From Nitrosopelagicus sp964511265 (lineage in GTDB: Archaea; Thermoproteota; Nitrososphaeria; Nitrososphaerales; Nitrosopumilaceae): a stretch of DNA of 37,198 nucleotides. This document shows, piece by piece, positions 16,431 to 24,838 of this stretch. The position numbers were made by a program, and so were the translations under genes. The stretch is taken from positions 1 to 37,198 of the forward strand of contig CAZEES010000010.1 of NCBI GenBank assembly GCA_964511265.1, written 5' to 3'. Every line of letters starts with the position of its first letter. The first letter of the stretch is position 1. The notes below the pieces were generated by a model that made no database searches, was not told the DNA's origin, and worked only from the letters and a program-made list of their open reading frames with translations.

Positions 16431-17459
16431 TTATAATGTTCTTATCGTTTTTAAAAGAACTTGATAGGGATCCTCAAAGGTTGCAACCAATTTTTTCGCA
16501 TTTTTCTTTCTTTTACTTGAAATTTGGGCATTATTTATTGACTGGAAAATTTCTTTAGAAATCTTATCTGGATTATCACTTCTAACAATTATCTTTTTTT
16601 TAACCAAATAATCTTCTATTCTATTTGGTATGGCATTGAGTGAAATTGTTGGAATTCCTAACAATCCTGATTCTGCAGTCATTGTTCCTCCTGAGCCGAC
16701 AAAACAATCTACCTTACTTAACAATTCTTTTCCATTTACTGGCTTTGACAAAAGAGAAATATCTACCCCAAAAATTTTTTTCAGATTATTAGATTGATCT
16801 TTATATCTAGATAATACAATTTTCTGTTCATCTGGGAACTTTTCAACAATTTTTTTAATAATTTTCACAGTCTTACTCTTTTTTGTAATATATGCAGCTT
16901 CAGTTTCTTCAGGCCGAATAAGAATTATCTTTTTCGCATTTGATTTCTTCTGTTTGCTTTTTTTATAATTTTTAATAATTACTGCAGCATCAATTGCTCT
17001 ATATTTTATGATATTTCGATCATCTATTCCAAATTCTGCAAAATCTCTCTTTGGAATAATCCATGGGGTTAGTAATTTTGTAGCATAAGGAAGTGATAAT
17101 TTCATTACTGCTTTTGCATGAGGTGAATCAGAGAATGCAATATGTGGAATTCCTAATCCAAATGCAACTCTTGATGCTTCAGGAGAGCAAAAACTAACTA
17201 ATAGATCTGGGTCAGATCTCTCAATTCTCTTTGTTAGTAATTTACTTCTTTCCAGACTTGCAAGTAATTTGTTAACATTACTTTTTCCACCGTGTTTGCC
17301 AACTATGACTGGATTGATTGAACCGAACTTTCTGATTCCATTCACTTGCTCATATTTTCTAGATGTACAAAAAATCTTATGCTGTTTCCTAAGTTTTTGA
17401 ATAAAATACTCAAAAAACAAGTATTGTTTTGGTGTTAGTATGTCAAACCAGATCTTCAA
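16431..17459 (-). CDS. DUF354 family glycosyltransferase-like protein
   Basis: This 342-aa protein matches the archaeal DUF354 family: it opens MKIWFDILTPKQYLFFEYFI, has the SDPDLLVSFCSPEASRVAFGLGIPHIAFSDSPHA region (split as SPEASRVAFGLGIPHIAFSD), and near the C terminus VDCFVGSGGTMTAESGLLGIPTIS, the donor-binding type motif of GT-B enzymes. The fold is predicted to be a GT-B glycosyltransferase, like MurG or UDP-GlcNAc 2-epimerase, but no acceptor or sugar is known to me. The start is TTG at 17459. It is divergent from the dinucleotide-binding protein gene and converges with nothing; the tRNA-Gln gene follows 36 nt after it on the same strand. Confidence 0.85.
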   Translation of the reverse strand: MKIWFDILTPKQYLFFEYFIQKLRKQHKIFCTSRKYEQVNGIRKFGSINPVIVGKHGGKSNVNKLLASLERSKLLTKRIERSDPDLLVSFCSPEASRVAFGLGIPHIAFSDSPHAKAVMKLSLPYATKLLTPWIIPKRDFAEFGIDDRNIIKYRAIDAAVIIKNYKKSKQKKSNAKKIILIRPEETEAAYITKKSKTVKIIKKIVEKFPDEQKIVLSRYKDQSNNLKKIFGVDISLLSKPVNGKELLSKVDCFVGSGGTMTAESGLLGIPTISLNAIPNRIEDYLVKKKIIVRSDNPDKISKEIFQSINNAQISSKRKKNAKKLVATFEDPYQVLLKTIRTL

Positions 17460-17521
17460 GTACTAACATTTGATGGATAACTGCAATAAGTATTTCTTAG
17501 TCTTGATATTACTAACCTCTA

Positions 17522-18658
17522 ATGGCAACAAAAGTTGTAATCTATGGATTAAGTACTGAAGGTTACTCTGTTGCATGTCAAATTGCTCTTAATGGAGGTG
17601 ACGTACAAATTATTGATGAATCTACTCCTTCTGCCATATCGATCAAACAAGATATTGCCAAGTCATATCCCTCTGTTCAAGCACTAAAAGATGATGAACC
17701 ATTACTTGCCATGACATCAATTGATGCTGCAATATCTAAAGCGCAAGTACTAATCTTTGCACCAAGAATTAGAAAAACCGGACAAGACATCAAAATTGAG
17801 ATTAATTCCAAATTCAAAGATGCAGTTTCAAATGTCAAAAAAGGCTGTATGGTTGTTTATGGGCTAGCTACTGGATTTGGTGGAAATTCTGAGAATATTT
17901 CATTATTAGAACATGTTACGGGATTGAAAGTAGGCAAAAATATCTCATATTTTTACTATCCATTATCTAAAGAAATTATTCAAAAATCATACATAGGTTC
18001 ATCCAATGGAAAAGAAAATGAAATTTTGAAAAAATTACTTTCTAGTGATAAAACATTTAATTTTTTAACATTAAATTCATCAGAATATTTTCACGCTATA
18101 GATATCTTGAAGCAATTTTCTGGTCAAACAAGTATTCTTGAAGTTTGTAAATTTGCTAAAGATTCTGCAACTAAATCAGATTTGAATTCTGAAAGATTAG
18201 GAGAAATCTTTCTTGACGATATAATTGAAGGTCTGTTTGACTTAAGATCTCTAAGTAGTTCATTTGAAGGTGCAAGTAGTTTGATGTATCTGATTAATGG
18301 AAGTATGAAAGGAATCGATGGATACATCAAACGATTGATTGATGAAACTAGGTTAATTTTAAAGAAAAATGAATTAAAGGCAAGTAGAACAAAAATTCTA
18401 CTCTTATGGACTCTGGACCAACATGAAATGAAAGGAGAAAAAATTGAAAAACTCCAAGAATTAGAGACTAAGCTTAAAGACTACATAGGGGATGTTGAAT
18501 CAATCAGTCAACCAACTGATATTTTCCAAAATGATAAAACTACGATTGTAGTTGTTTGCTCAAAACATGATTTTGATTATATAATGAAACACAACAAAGA
18601 TGATGAACTAATCCTGCTCAAAGCCAATCCTTTATGCCAATTAATATCACAAAAATAA
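17522..18658 (+). CDS. Nucleotide-sugar dehydrogenase-like Rossmann protein
   Basis: The 378-aa protein resembles the UDP-glucose/GDP-mannose dehydrogenase superfamily. The first 30 residues form a beta-alpha-beta unit (KVVIYGLSTEGYSVACQIALNGGDVQIID), and AQVLIFAPRIRKTGQDIKIEIN and the GLATGFGGNSENISLLEHVTGLK region follow the order seen in that family. The glycine loop is degenerate (GLSTEGYSVA, where GxGYVG is normal), and no catalytic cysteine in a GxCxxKD context is seen, so it may bind nucleotide without being a classical sugar dehydrogenase. The last 80 residues form a separate alpha-beta unit. It may be a Thaumarchaeota-specific branch. It is divergent from the DUF354 gene, which hints at a shared role in surface glycans; that is inference only. 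Confidence 0.65.
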   Translation: MATKVVIYGLSTEGYSVACQIALNGGDVQIIDESTPSAISIKQDIAKSYPSVQALKDDEPLLAMTSIDAAISKAQVLIFAPRIRKTGQDIKIEINSKFKDAVSNVKKGCMVVYGLATGFGGNSENISLLEHVTGLKVGKNISYFYYPLSKEIIQKSYIGSSNGKENEILKKLLSSDKTFNFLTLNSSEYFHAIDILKQFSGQTSILEVCKFAKDSATKSDLNSERLGEIFLDDIIEGLFDLRSLSSSFEGASSLMYLINGSMKGIDGYIKRLIDETRLILKKNELKASRTKILLLWTLDQHEMKGEKIEKLQELETKLKDYIGDVESISQPTDIFQNDKTTIVVVCSKHDFDYIMKHNKDDELILLKANPLCQLISQK

Positions 18659-18683
18659 TATTATCATAACTTGATGAAAAATT

Positions 18684-19232
18684 ATGTCTGAAGATAAAAA
18701 AAATGTAGAAGAAATGGAACCTGAATCAATAGATATTGAAGTAAACCAAACTACATCTTCAGAATCAGATAAAATAATCAAAACTTACGAAAAAAAATTA
18801 TCAGATTATGACGAAAAACTTCAACTGGCATTAGCTGATTATCAAAATTTAGAAAGACGAACAAGAGTTGAAATTTCTCAAAGAGTATCTGACAAAATAA
18901 ATGGTCTTTTACTTAATTTCATTAATATCTATGAAGATTTTATTCGCGCTGAAAATGCATTATCTAAAGAAAATGTTAACACTAATGGAATAAATGCCGT
19001 CATCAAAAATATGGAAAATCTTCTTGCTGAAAATAATATTAAATCTATAGATGCAGTTGGAGAAATCTTTGATCCTCAAATACATGAAGCAGTTTCTATG
19101 GTTGAAGATGATACTTTAGATGATGGAACAATTATCCAAGAAGTTGCAAAAGGATACATTTCTGAGAAAGGTATTTTAAAACCATCAAAGGTCATTGTGT
19201 CGAAGAAAAAAGAAATGGAAAAAAAGGTGTAA
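18684..19232 (+). CDS. grpE: GrpE nucleotide exchange factor
   Basis: This 182-aa protein has an acidic disordered N terminus (1-30), a long coiled coil (about 30-95, with ALADYQNLERRTRVEIS) and the C-terminal beta wing with VGEIFDPQIHEAVSMVEDDTLDDGTI and VAKGYISEKGILKPSKVIVSK. It releases ADP from DnaK. It is the first gene of the grpE-dnaK-dnaJ cluster, 3 nt before dnaK. The AT-rich AATAATATTATCATA run at about 18653-18667 is centred 24-26 nt before the ATG, so a leaderless heat-shock transcript is likely. The trio is of bacterial origin in mesophilic archaea. Confidence 0.95.
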   Translation: MSEDKKNVEEMEPESIDIEVNQTTSSESDKIIKTYEKKLSDYDEKLQLALADYQNLERRTRVEISQRVSDKINGLLLNFINIYEDFIRAENALSKENVNTNGINAVIKNMENLLAENNIKSIDAVGEIFDPQIHEAVSMVEDDTLDDGTIIQEVAKGYISEKGILKPSKVIVSKKKEMEKKV

Positions 19233-19235
19233 AAT

Positions 19236-21119
19236 ATGGCTGAAAAAATAATTGGAATTGATCTGGGAACAAGTAACTCTGCTGCATCTGTGATGCAAGG
19301 AGGAAAACCAACACTAATTCCTGCAGCTGAAGGTACAACTGTAGCTGGAAAAGCATTCCCATCAGTTGTAGCATTTTCTAAAGATGGAGAGCTCTTGGTA
19401 GGTGAACCTGCAAGAAGACAAGCAGTTACAAATCCTGATAATACTATTCGTGAAGCAAAACGTAAGATGGGAGAAGATTTCTTGTATAAATTACAAGGAA
19501 AAGAGTACAAACCTCAACAAATCTCTGCATTCATACTTCAAAAAATTAAACGTGACGCTGAAGCATTTACTGGAGATACAATCAACAAGGCCGTAATTAC
19601 AGTCCCTGCATATTTCAATGATAATCAAAGACAAGCAACAAAAGATGCTGGAACAATTGCTGGATTGGACGTTGTAAGAATTATCAACGAACCAACTGCT
19701 GCATCACTTGCATTTGGATTAGATAAAAACAAAGAAGACATGAAAATACTTGTCTTCGATTTTGGTGGTGGTACTCTTGATGTTACAATCATGGAGATGG
19801 GAGGAGGCGTCTTTGAAGTAATGAGTACATCTGGTGATACAAAACTGGGAGGTGCAGATATGGATCAAGCCATAATTGATTATGTTGTTGACGAATTTAG
19901 GAAAAAAGAAGGAATTGATCTATCTAGTGACAGTACTGCTGTAACTAGAATTAAAGAAGGTGCAGAGAAGGCAAAAATTGAATTATCAACTGTTATGGAA
20001 ACTGATGTAAATCTCCCATTTATTGCTCAAGATTCATCTGGTGCAAAAAATCTTGAAGTAAAAATTACAAGAGCAAAACTAGATGATTTGGTAGGTCCAA
20101 TTGTCCAAAGATGCAAATCATCTATTGATAAATCACTAGAAGATGCAAAACTTTCCACATCTGATATAACAAAAATTGTTTTGATAGGTGGTCCAACACG
20201 TATGCCTATTGTAAAAAAATTCGTGAGTGATGCTATTGGAAAAGAAGCTGAATCTGGTGTTGATCCTATGGAGGCTGTAGCATTTGGTGCCGCAGTTCAA
20301 GCAGGAATCATTGCAGGTGATGTAACTAGTGATATTGTTCTACTTGATGTTACTCCATTAACTTTGGGAATTGAAACATTGGGTGGTGTAAGAGAACCTA
20401 TCATAGAACGAAATACTACTATACCAACATCTAAAGATAAAACATTCACAACTGCTGCAGATAGTCAAACTGCAGTTACTATCAATGTTGTTCAAGGTGA
20501 AAGACCTATGGTGGCAGACAATGTATCCTTAGGAAGCTTTAATCTTACTGATATTCCACCAGCACCACGAGGCGTACCTCAAATCAATGTAAAATTTGAC
20601 ATTGATGCAAATGGAATCTTGAATGTTACCGCAAAAGACATGGGTACAGGCAAAGATGCAAAAATTACTATTCAATCTACAACAAAAATGTCAGATGATG
20701 AAATTAAAAAAATGCAAGAAGATGCTGAAGGTCATGCTGAAGAAGATAAAAAGAAGAAAGAAGCAGTTGATATTAAAAATGAGGCTGAAAGTTTCATCTA
20801 TACTACTGAAAAATTAGTTAATCAAGATCTTAAAGATAAAATTCCTCAAGAGAAGGGAATTCAAATTACCGATGCAATAAAAGAACTAAAAGATTCATTA
20901 TCTCAAGATAGTGAACAAATCAAACAAAAACTCGAAGCATTAAAAACAATTGTAAATGAAGTTACTACTGAATTATACAAAAATGCATCTCCGCCCCCAG
21001 GAGAACAACAATCTGACTCTAACCAACAACAATCTGACTCTAACCAACAACAATCTGACTCTAACCAACAACAATCTGACTCTAATTCTGAACAAAAATC
21101 AGAAAATGCCTCAAGTTAG
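19236..21119 (+). CDS. dnaK: Molecular chaperone DnaK (Hsp70)
   Basis: The 627-aa protein starts IIGIDLGTSNSAASVM and has VPAYFNDNQRQATKDAG, INEPTAASLAFGLD, FDFGGGTLDVTI, LIGGPTRMPIV and the substrate domain LLDVTPLTLGIETLGG. It lacks the extra roughly 24-residue insertion in the first ATPase quadrant found in Gram-negative DnaK, which matches Gram-positive and archaeal forms. It folds proteins with GrpE and DnaJ, whose genes flank it at 3 and 29 nt. The tail is unusual: four tandem copies of QQQSDSN replace the usual acidic EEVK-like end, encoded by a 21-nt repeat (21003-21086). Confidence 0.98.
   Translation: MAEKIIGIDLGTSNSAASVMQGGKPTLIPAAEGTTVAGKAFPSVVAFSKDGELLVGEPARRQAVTNPDNTIREAKRKMGEDFLYKLQGKEYKPQQISAFILQKIKRDAEAFTGDTINKAVITVPAYFNDNQRQATKDAGTIAGLDVVRIINEPTAASLAFGLDKNKEDMKILVFDFGGGTLDVTIMEMGGGVFEVMSTSGDTKLGGADMDQAIIDYVVDEFRKKEGIDLSSDSTAVTRIKEGAEKAKIELSTVMETDVNLPFIAQDSSGAKNLEVKITRAKLDDLVGPIVQRCKSSIDKSLEDAKLSTSDITKIVLIGGPTRMPIVKKFVSDAIGKEAESGVDPMEAVAFGAAVQAGIIAGDVTSDIVLLDVTPLTLGIETLGGVREPIIERNTTIPTSKDKTFTTAADSQTAVTINVVQGERPMVADNVSLGSFNLTDIPPAPRGVPQINVKFDIDANGILNVTAKDMGTGKDAKITIQSTTKMSDDEIKKMQEDAEGHAEEDKKKKEAVDIKNEAESFIYTTEKLVNQDLKDKIPQEKGIQITDAIKELKDSLSQDSEQIKQKLEALKTIVNEVTTELYKNASPPPGEQQSDSNQQQSDSNQQQSDSNQQQSDSNSEQKSENASS
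21003..21086 (+). repeat. 21-nt tandem repeat, four copies, in the dnaK tail
   Basis: Units of CAACAACAATCTGACTCTAAC begin at 21003, 21024, 21045 and 21066. The second and third are identical; the first begins GAA instead of CAA and the fourth ends AAT instead of AAC. Each encodes QQQSDSN. The near identity at the DNA level points to recent slippage or duplication rather than protein-level selection for exact codons. Confidence 0.95.
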
Positions 21120-21148
21120 TTAATTAATAATTAATTTTCAGATTACTC

Positions 21149-22249
21149 ATGAGTGCAAAACGTGATTATTATGAAGTATTGGGAGTTACAAAATCTTCCA
21201 ATGTGGATGAGATAAAATCTCAATATAGAAAACTTGCTTTAAAATTTCATCCTGACCGGAATAAATCTCCAGATGCACAAGAACATTTCAAAGAAATTTC
21301 TGAAGCATATGCGGTTCTATCTGATTCAAAGAAACGAAGTCTCTATGATCAACATGGTCATGAAGGAGTTGATGGAAGATATTCAACTGAGGACATCTTC
21401 AGAGGTGCAGGTGGAAACTTCAATGACATCTTTCAAGATCTCTTTGGTAGACAGAATAGAGGTGGAGGAGGATTTGAATCCGTCTTTGAAAATCTATTTG
21501 GAGGTGGAGGCGGATTTAGAGGATTTGGTCGTCAACGTGGAAACGATCTTTTACATGAATGCTATGTCACTTTGGAAGATGTATTGCATGGAAAACAAAT
21601 TGAACTTGATCTACAAAAATATTTAGACTGTCCTGATTGCAATGGCACTGGCTGTAATCCTGGTACCTCGAAATCAACTTGTAAAGACTGCAATGGTAAT
21701 GGTCAAGTTCGAGTTGGAAGAAAGATGGGTTTCTCAACATTTGTTACCGTTCAACCATGTGGAAAATGTCAAGGTAGAGGAGAAATTATTGAAAGCCCCT
21801 GTAAAAAATGCCAACGTGGAAAAGTTAAGGGAACAAAACATCTCTCATTTAATCTTCCATCAGGAATTGATAATGGTGATTATGTTATCCAAGGCGAAGG
21901 TGAATCAATTCCCGATGGAGAAAATGGTGATTTAATTGTCCGTGTCCGGGTTGCATCTCACTCGTACTTTAGACGTGATGGAACAGATCTATACTGTGAT
22001 GCAAAAATATCAATGATTGATGCTACTCTAGGTACAGAAATTACAGTTAAGACACTAGAAAAAACACAAAATTTGAAAATTGAATCTGGCACCCAACCAA
22101 ATTCAATTTTAAAAATTAAATCTCAAGGATTGCCTAGCCAAAACTCCAACCGACGTGGGGATCTCTTTGTACACGTTGTGGTAGAAATACCAAAAAAACT
22201 ATCAAAACAACAAAAATCTCTGTTAGACGACTTTCAAAACTCAGATTAG
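21149..22249 (+). CDS. dnaJ: Chaperone protein DnaJ (type I)
   Basis: The 366-aa protein has a J domain (7-70) with HPD at 34-36, a G/F region (about 75-130) and the zinc-binding region with cysteine pairs at 161/164, 178/181, 204/207 and 218/221, then the C-terminal substrate-binding domains (DYVIQGEGESIPDGENGDLIV). The fourth cysteine pair reads CKKCQRGKV, where CxxCxGxG is normal; the cysteines are kept, so zinc binding should be intact. It delivers clients to DnaK and stimulates its ATPase. It is the third gene of the grpE-dnaK-dnaJ cluster. The stop overlaps the stop of a small opposing gene in a shared TTAG. Confidence 0.97.
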   Translation: MSAKRDYYEVLGVTKSSNVDEIKSQYRKLALKFHPDRNKSPDAQEHFKEISEAYAVLSDSKKRSLYDQHGHEGVDGRYSTEDIFRGAGGNFNDIFQDLFGRQNRGGGGFESVFENLFGGGGGFRGFGRQRGNDLLHECYVTLEDVLHGKQIELDLQKYLDCPDCNGTGCNPGTSKSTCKDCNGNGQVRVGRKMGFSTFVTVQPCGKCQGRGEIIESPCKKCQRGKVKGTKHLSFNLPSGIDNGDYVIQGEGESIPDGENGDLIVRVRVASHSYFRRDGTDLYCDAKISMIDATLGTEITVKTLEKTQNLKIESGTQPNSILKIKSQGLPSQNSNRRGDLFVHVVVEIPKKLSKQQKSLLDDFQNSD

Positions 22250-22434
22250 TCATCTTTCGATAATCTAATTTTTAATCTGTGACCCTCTCTGATCTCTTGC
22301 TCATATAATTTCTTGATAATCTCTCCAATCTTCTGTTCAGAAAAATATTCTTGATTATATCTACCAATAATCTCCTTATTCTCATCTCGAATGATTTCCC
22401 AAAATGGCATAAACTTCCACAATCCCTCTCTCAT
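22246..22434 (-). CDS. Small hypothetical protein (62 aa)
   Basis: An ATG-started frame encodes 62 residues beginning MREGLWKFMPFWEII, with an aromatic N terminus (W6, F8, F11, W12) followed by a charged, probably helical part (SEQKIGEIIKKLYEQEIREG) and a basic end. There are no cysteines, membrane segments or known motifs. The composition is that of a real soluble protein, and its stop meets the dnaJ stop with a 4-nt overlap, as in other convergent pairs in this window. I do not recognise a family. It lies 50 nt from the divergent tRNA-Leu gene. Confidence 0.65.
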   Translation of the reverse strand: MREGLWKFMPFWEIIRDENKEIIGRYNQEYFSEQKIGEIIKKLYEQEIREGHRLKIRLSKDD

Positions 22435-22484
22435 TTCAATATTTTGTGAATAACGAACTTATTCTAGAAATTCAAAATTTTCAT

Positions 22485-22569
22485 GCGGGAGTCGCCCAGC
22501 CTGGTCAACGGCGTAAGGTTCAGATCCTTATCTCCTAGGAGTTCGTGGGTTCAAATCCCACTTCCCGCA
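22485..22569 (+). tRNA. tRNA-Leu (anticodon CAG)
   Basis: This class II tRNA is 85 nt. The acceptor GCGGGAG pairs with TTCCCGC (one G-T pair) with discriminator A. The D stem is GCC/GGC, the anticodon stem TAAGG/CCTTA with loop TTCAGAT, which gives anticodon CAG. A long variable arm (TCTCCTAGGAGTTC region) and a T arm GTGGG-TTCAAAT-CCCAC complete it. No CCA is encoded and no intron is present. It reads CUG leucine codons. Confidence 0.95.
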
Positions 22570-22629
22570 TAAATTATTTCAAATTATTATTATGAACAAC
22601 TTTAAAACCCTGTAGTTTGCCTATTTTCC

Positions 22630-22890
22630 ATGGCAAAAGTAACCCGCGTTGGTGGTAGAGGTACAACTCGTAGAAAGACTGACACTAGTAAGAAATCTAC
22701 ATTCTCAGGAGATTCTTACAAAGATTATCAGGAAGCTAAAAAGAAAGCAGCTGGCAATCGTTCAGTTTCAACTGGTCGTGGTACTGGTAAAAGAAAATTA
22801 TCTTCAACACCAACAACAAAAAAAGCATCTACTAAAGGTAGAACACGTTCAACCGGTAGAGGCACTGGTAGTAGAAAAACAACAAGTTAA
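22630..22890 (+). CDS. Small, highly basic GRGT-repeat protein, possible nucleic-acid binder
   Basis: This 86-aa protein is rich in Lys, Arg, Ser, Thr and Gly and has almost no hydrophobic residues, so it is likely disordered. It carries three copies of a short motif: GRGTTRRK (9-16), GRGTGKRK (49-56) and GRGTGSRK (76-83). Between the first and second copies is a short aromatic patch, DSYKDYQEAKKKA (28-40). The composition and the GR-rich motifs resemble AT-hook or histone-tail-like DNA-binding peptides, but I do not recognise the family, and a role in chromatin or RNA binding is inference. It has a TATA-like CTTTAAAAC at about 22599-22607, 25-30 nt before the ATG. It may be lineage-specific. 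Confidence 0.75.
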   Translation: MAKVTRVGGRGTTRRKTDTSKKSTFSGDSYKDYQEAKKKAAGNRSVSTGRGTGKRKLSSTPTTKKASTKGRTRSTGRGTGSRKTTS

Positions 22891-22931
22891 TCCCCTTAAC
22901 TTATTTTCTTTTATTCATCTGCCGGTAATTT

Positions 22932-24830
22932 TTAATTTAAAAATTTCTGAATTTTCTCTTTTAGTTTCTGATTAATCACCTTTCCAGATGCTTTTCCTCT
23001 AACTTCTTTCATAGCCATGCCCATTAGACCGCTTAATGCACGCATCTGTTCTTGTTGTATCTTTTCTGCATTTTTTTGAATAATTCCATCTAACACTCTA
23101 TCTAATTCATCTTCAGTTAATTGAGTGATTGATGCATTTTCTAATGCATGTGCAACATCATTTGCTTTTTTAGACATTATCTGCTCAAAAATTATCTCAA
23201 TCGATTCTTTGTTTATCTCTTCTTTCTCTAATAACTCAAATGTATTCATGATTTGTTCATCATCTAACAAAGCAGAATCCAATCCCTTTCTTTCCAAATT
23301 AGTTATGGTGGAACAAAGAACTGATGCAACAAAATTGGGTGAATTTTGTCTTTCTGAACAGATTTTTTCAAAAAGTTCAAAATAGTTTGAATCAAATATT
23401 TGTTCTGTAAGCTGATTGTTAATCTGGTATTTTTCTTCTATCTCTTTGATTGATTCTTCCCATGATTTTGGTATGTTGGATTTTACTTCTTTGAGTTCTT
23501 CATTTGTTACTTTGACTGTGGGAATGTCTGTTTCTGGATACATTCTTGACGCACCTGGTCTTGGCCTAAGAAAAACAGTATCGCCATTTTGGGTAGCAGC
23601 TCTAGTCTCCGCTGGAGGTCCATTTTTTGCAAGTTTCATCCTATTGATAATTGACTCAATAGCAAATCCAACTGGTATTTTCCCCCCTGCAATAATTAAG
23701 AATGCATCATCACTTTGTATGTCCATTTTTTCTGTAATTCTTTTGATATCATCTTTTTCAATTCCATAATTTGGTAATTCATCAGAATGAAAAACACCAC
23801 CAATTCCAAAAAACCTTACCAGCTGACCTATCTCTTTCCCTAATCTAATATCCGAATAAGGCTCAAATCCAATAATCCCTTTTAATTTTTTTATTCTTAC
23901 TGCAAAAATATTCTCTTGTTTATCTAATGATTTTTTAACAATTTTTGAATTACACTTGTGCATTAATTCCGTAATGTCAAAAACATCATCATGTCTACTA
24001 ATCTCTGTAAACCCTGTTTGATTGATCTTCTCAGAAATTAATTTTAATCCATGTTGTCGTTTTGCTTCAAATTCAATGATCTTTTCTAATTGATCTAATT
24101 GCTGTACTCCTTTTACTTCAATAACCCCGCCTCCGTCAATTGAAATATTCACATCTTGTCTAATACTTCCAATTCCACGCATTACTCTTTTTGTCACTCG
24201 AAGTAATCTGCCTAAGGTTAGTGCAATGTCTTTTACAAATTTTGGATCACCTTCAACAGGATCTAATGCAATCTCAACTAAAGGAACCCCAAGACGATCC
24301 AGACTAAAAAATCTATGATTCCCTTCATCTTTGATTAATTTTCCAGCATCTTCTTCGAGACAAATAGACTGAACTCCTACTTTTTTCCCACCAATCTCAA
24401 TGCTTCCACCTTGTGCTACAAGCATTGTTCTCTGAAACCCTGTTGTGTTTGATCCATCAATGACCGTCTTTCTCATCACATGTATCTCTGAGAAAATTTT
24501 TGATTCTAATGCAGAACTAATTAAAAGCGCAATATTTTTTGCGTCAGGATCTAATGCATGTGGCGGTTCTTCATCTTCTTCTACTAGGCAACTACTGTTT
24601 GGATTTGCATAGTACATGATTGTCTTTGATTTAGTACTCTCAAATAGTGCAGCAGGATCAATTTTGCCTAATTCACTCTTTGCAGCCCTCAACTTCCTTG
24701 AGAACTTTCTCGAGAATTCTTCTTCTTCTATTGGTGTACAATCACAAAATAACTTTTTTTTTGTATCTAACTGCTGGTGAATTTCTAATCCAACTTTTAA
24801 CCCAATGCTTTTGATATCAAATTCAGACAT
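22932..24830 (-). CDS. gatE: Glutamyl-tRNA(Gln) amidotransferase subunit E
   Basis: GatE has the GatB-like amidotransferase core: LKVGLEIHQQLDTKKKLFCDC at the N terminus (zinc-binding Cys), DGSNTTGFQRTMLVA, QSICLEEDAGKL, LDRLGVPLVEIALDP, and GIGSIRQDVNISIDGG. It also has the GatE-specific AspRS-like insert (residues about 260-400) and a C-terminal YqeY-like domain. With GatD it converts Glu-tRNA(Gln) to Gln-tRNA(Gln), the archaeal route to Gln-tRNA. The ATG at 24830 (MSEFDIKSIG) is preferred; a TTG at 24842 would add four residues and overlap the gatD stop by 4 nt. gatD is directly upstream, so the subunits are coupled. The 3' end is 41 nt from the small basic protein gene. Confidence 0.96.
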   Translation of the reverse strand: MSEFDIKSIGLKVGLEIHQQLDTKKKLFCDCTPIEEEEFSRKFSRKLRAAKSELGKIDPAALFESTKSKTIMYYANPNSSCLVEEDEEPPHALDPDAKNIALLISSALESKIFSEIHVMRKTVIDGSNTTGFQRTMLVAQGGSIEIGGKKVGVQSICLEEDAGKLIKDEGNHRFFSLDRLGVPLVEIALDPVEGDPKFVKDIALTLGRLLRVTKRVMRGIGSIRQDVNISIDGGGVIEVKGVQQLDQLEKIIEFEAKRQHGLKLISEKINQTGFTEISRHDDVFDITELMHKCNSKIVKKSLDKQENIFAVRIKKLKGIIGFEPYSDIRLGKEIGQLVRFFGIGGVFHSDELPNYGIEKDDIKRITEKMDIQSDDAFLIIAGGKIPVGFAIESIINRMKLAKNGPPAETRAATQNGDTVFLRPRPGASRMYPETDIPTVKVTNEELKEVKSNIPKSWEESIKEIEEKYQINNQLTEQIFDSNYFELFEKICSERQNSPNFVASVLCSTITNLERKGLDSALLDDEQIMNTFELLEKEEINKESIEIIFEQIMSKKANDVAHALENASITQLTEDELDRVLDGIIQKNAEKIQQEQMRALSGLMGMAMKEVRGKASGKVINQKLKEKIQKFLN

Positions 24831-24838
24831 TTTAGCAC

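Noticed and set aside
22649..22975. Alternative frame of 108 aa over the basic-protein gene
   Set aside because: It starts inside the 86-aa gene, is rich in Val/Gln from repeat codons, and runs into gatE. The 86-aa frame begins at a TATA-spaced ATG and has repeated motifs at the protein level.
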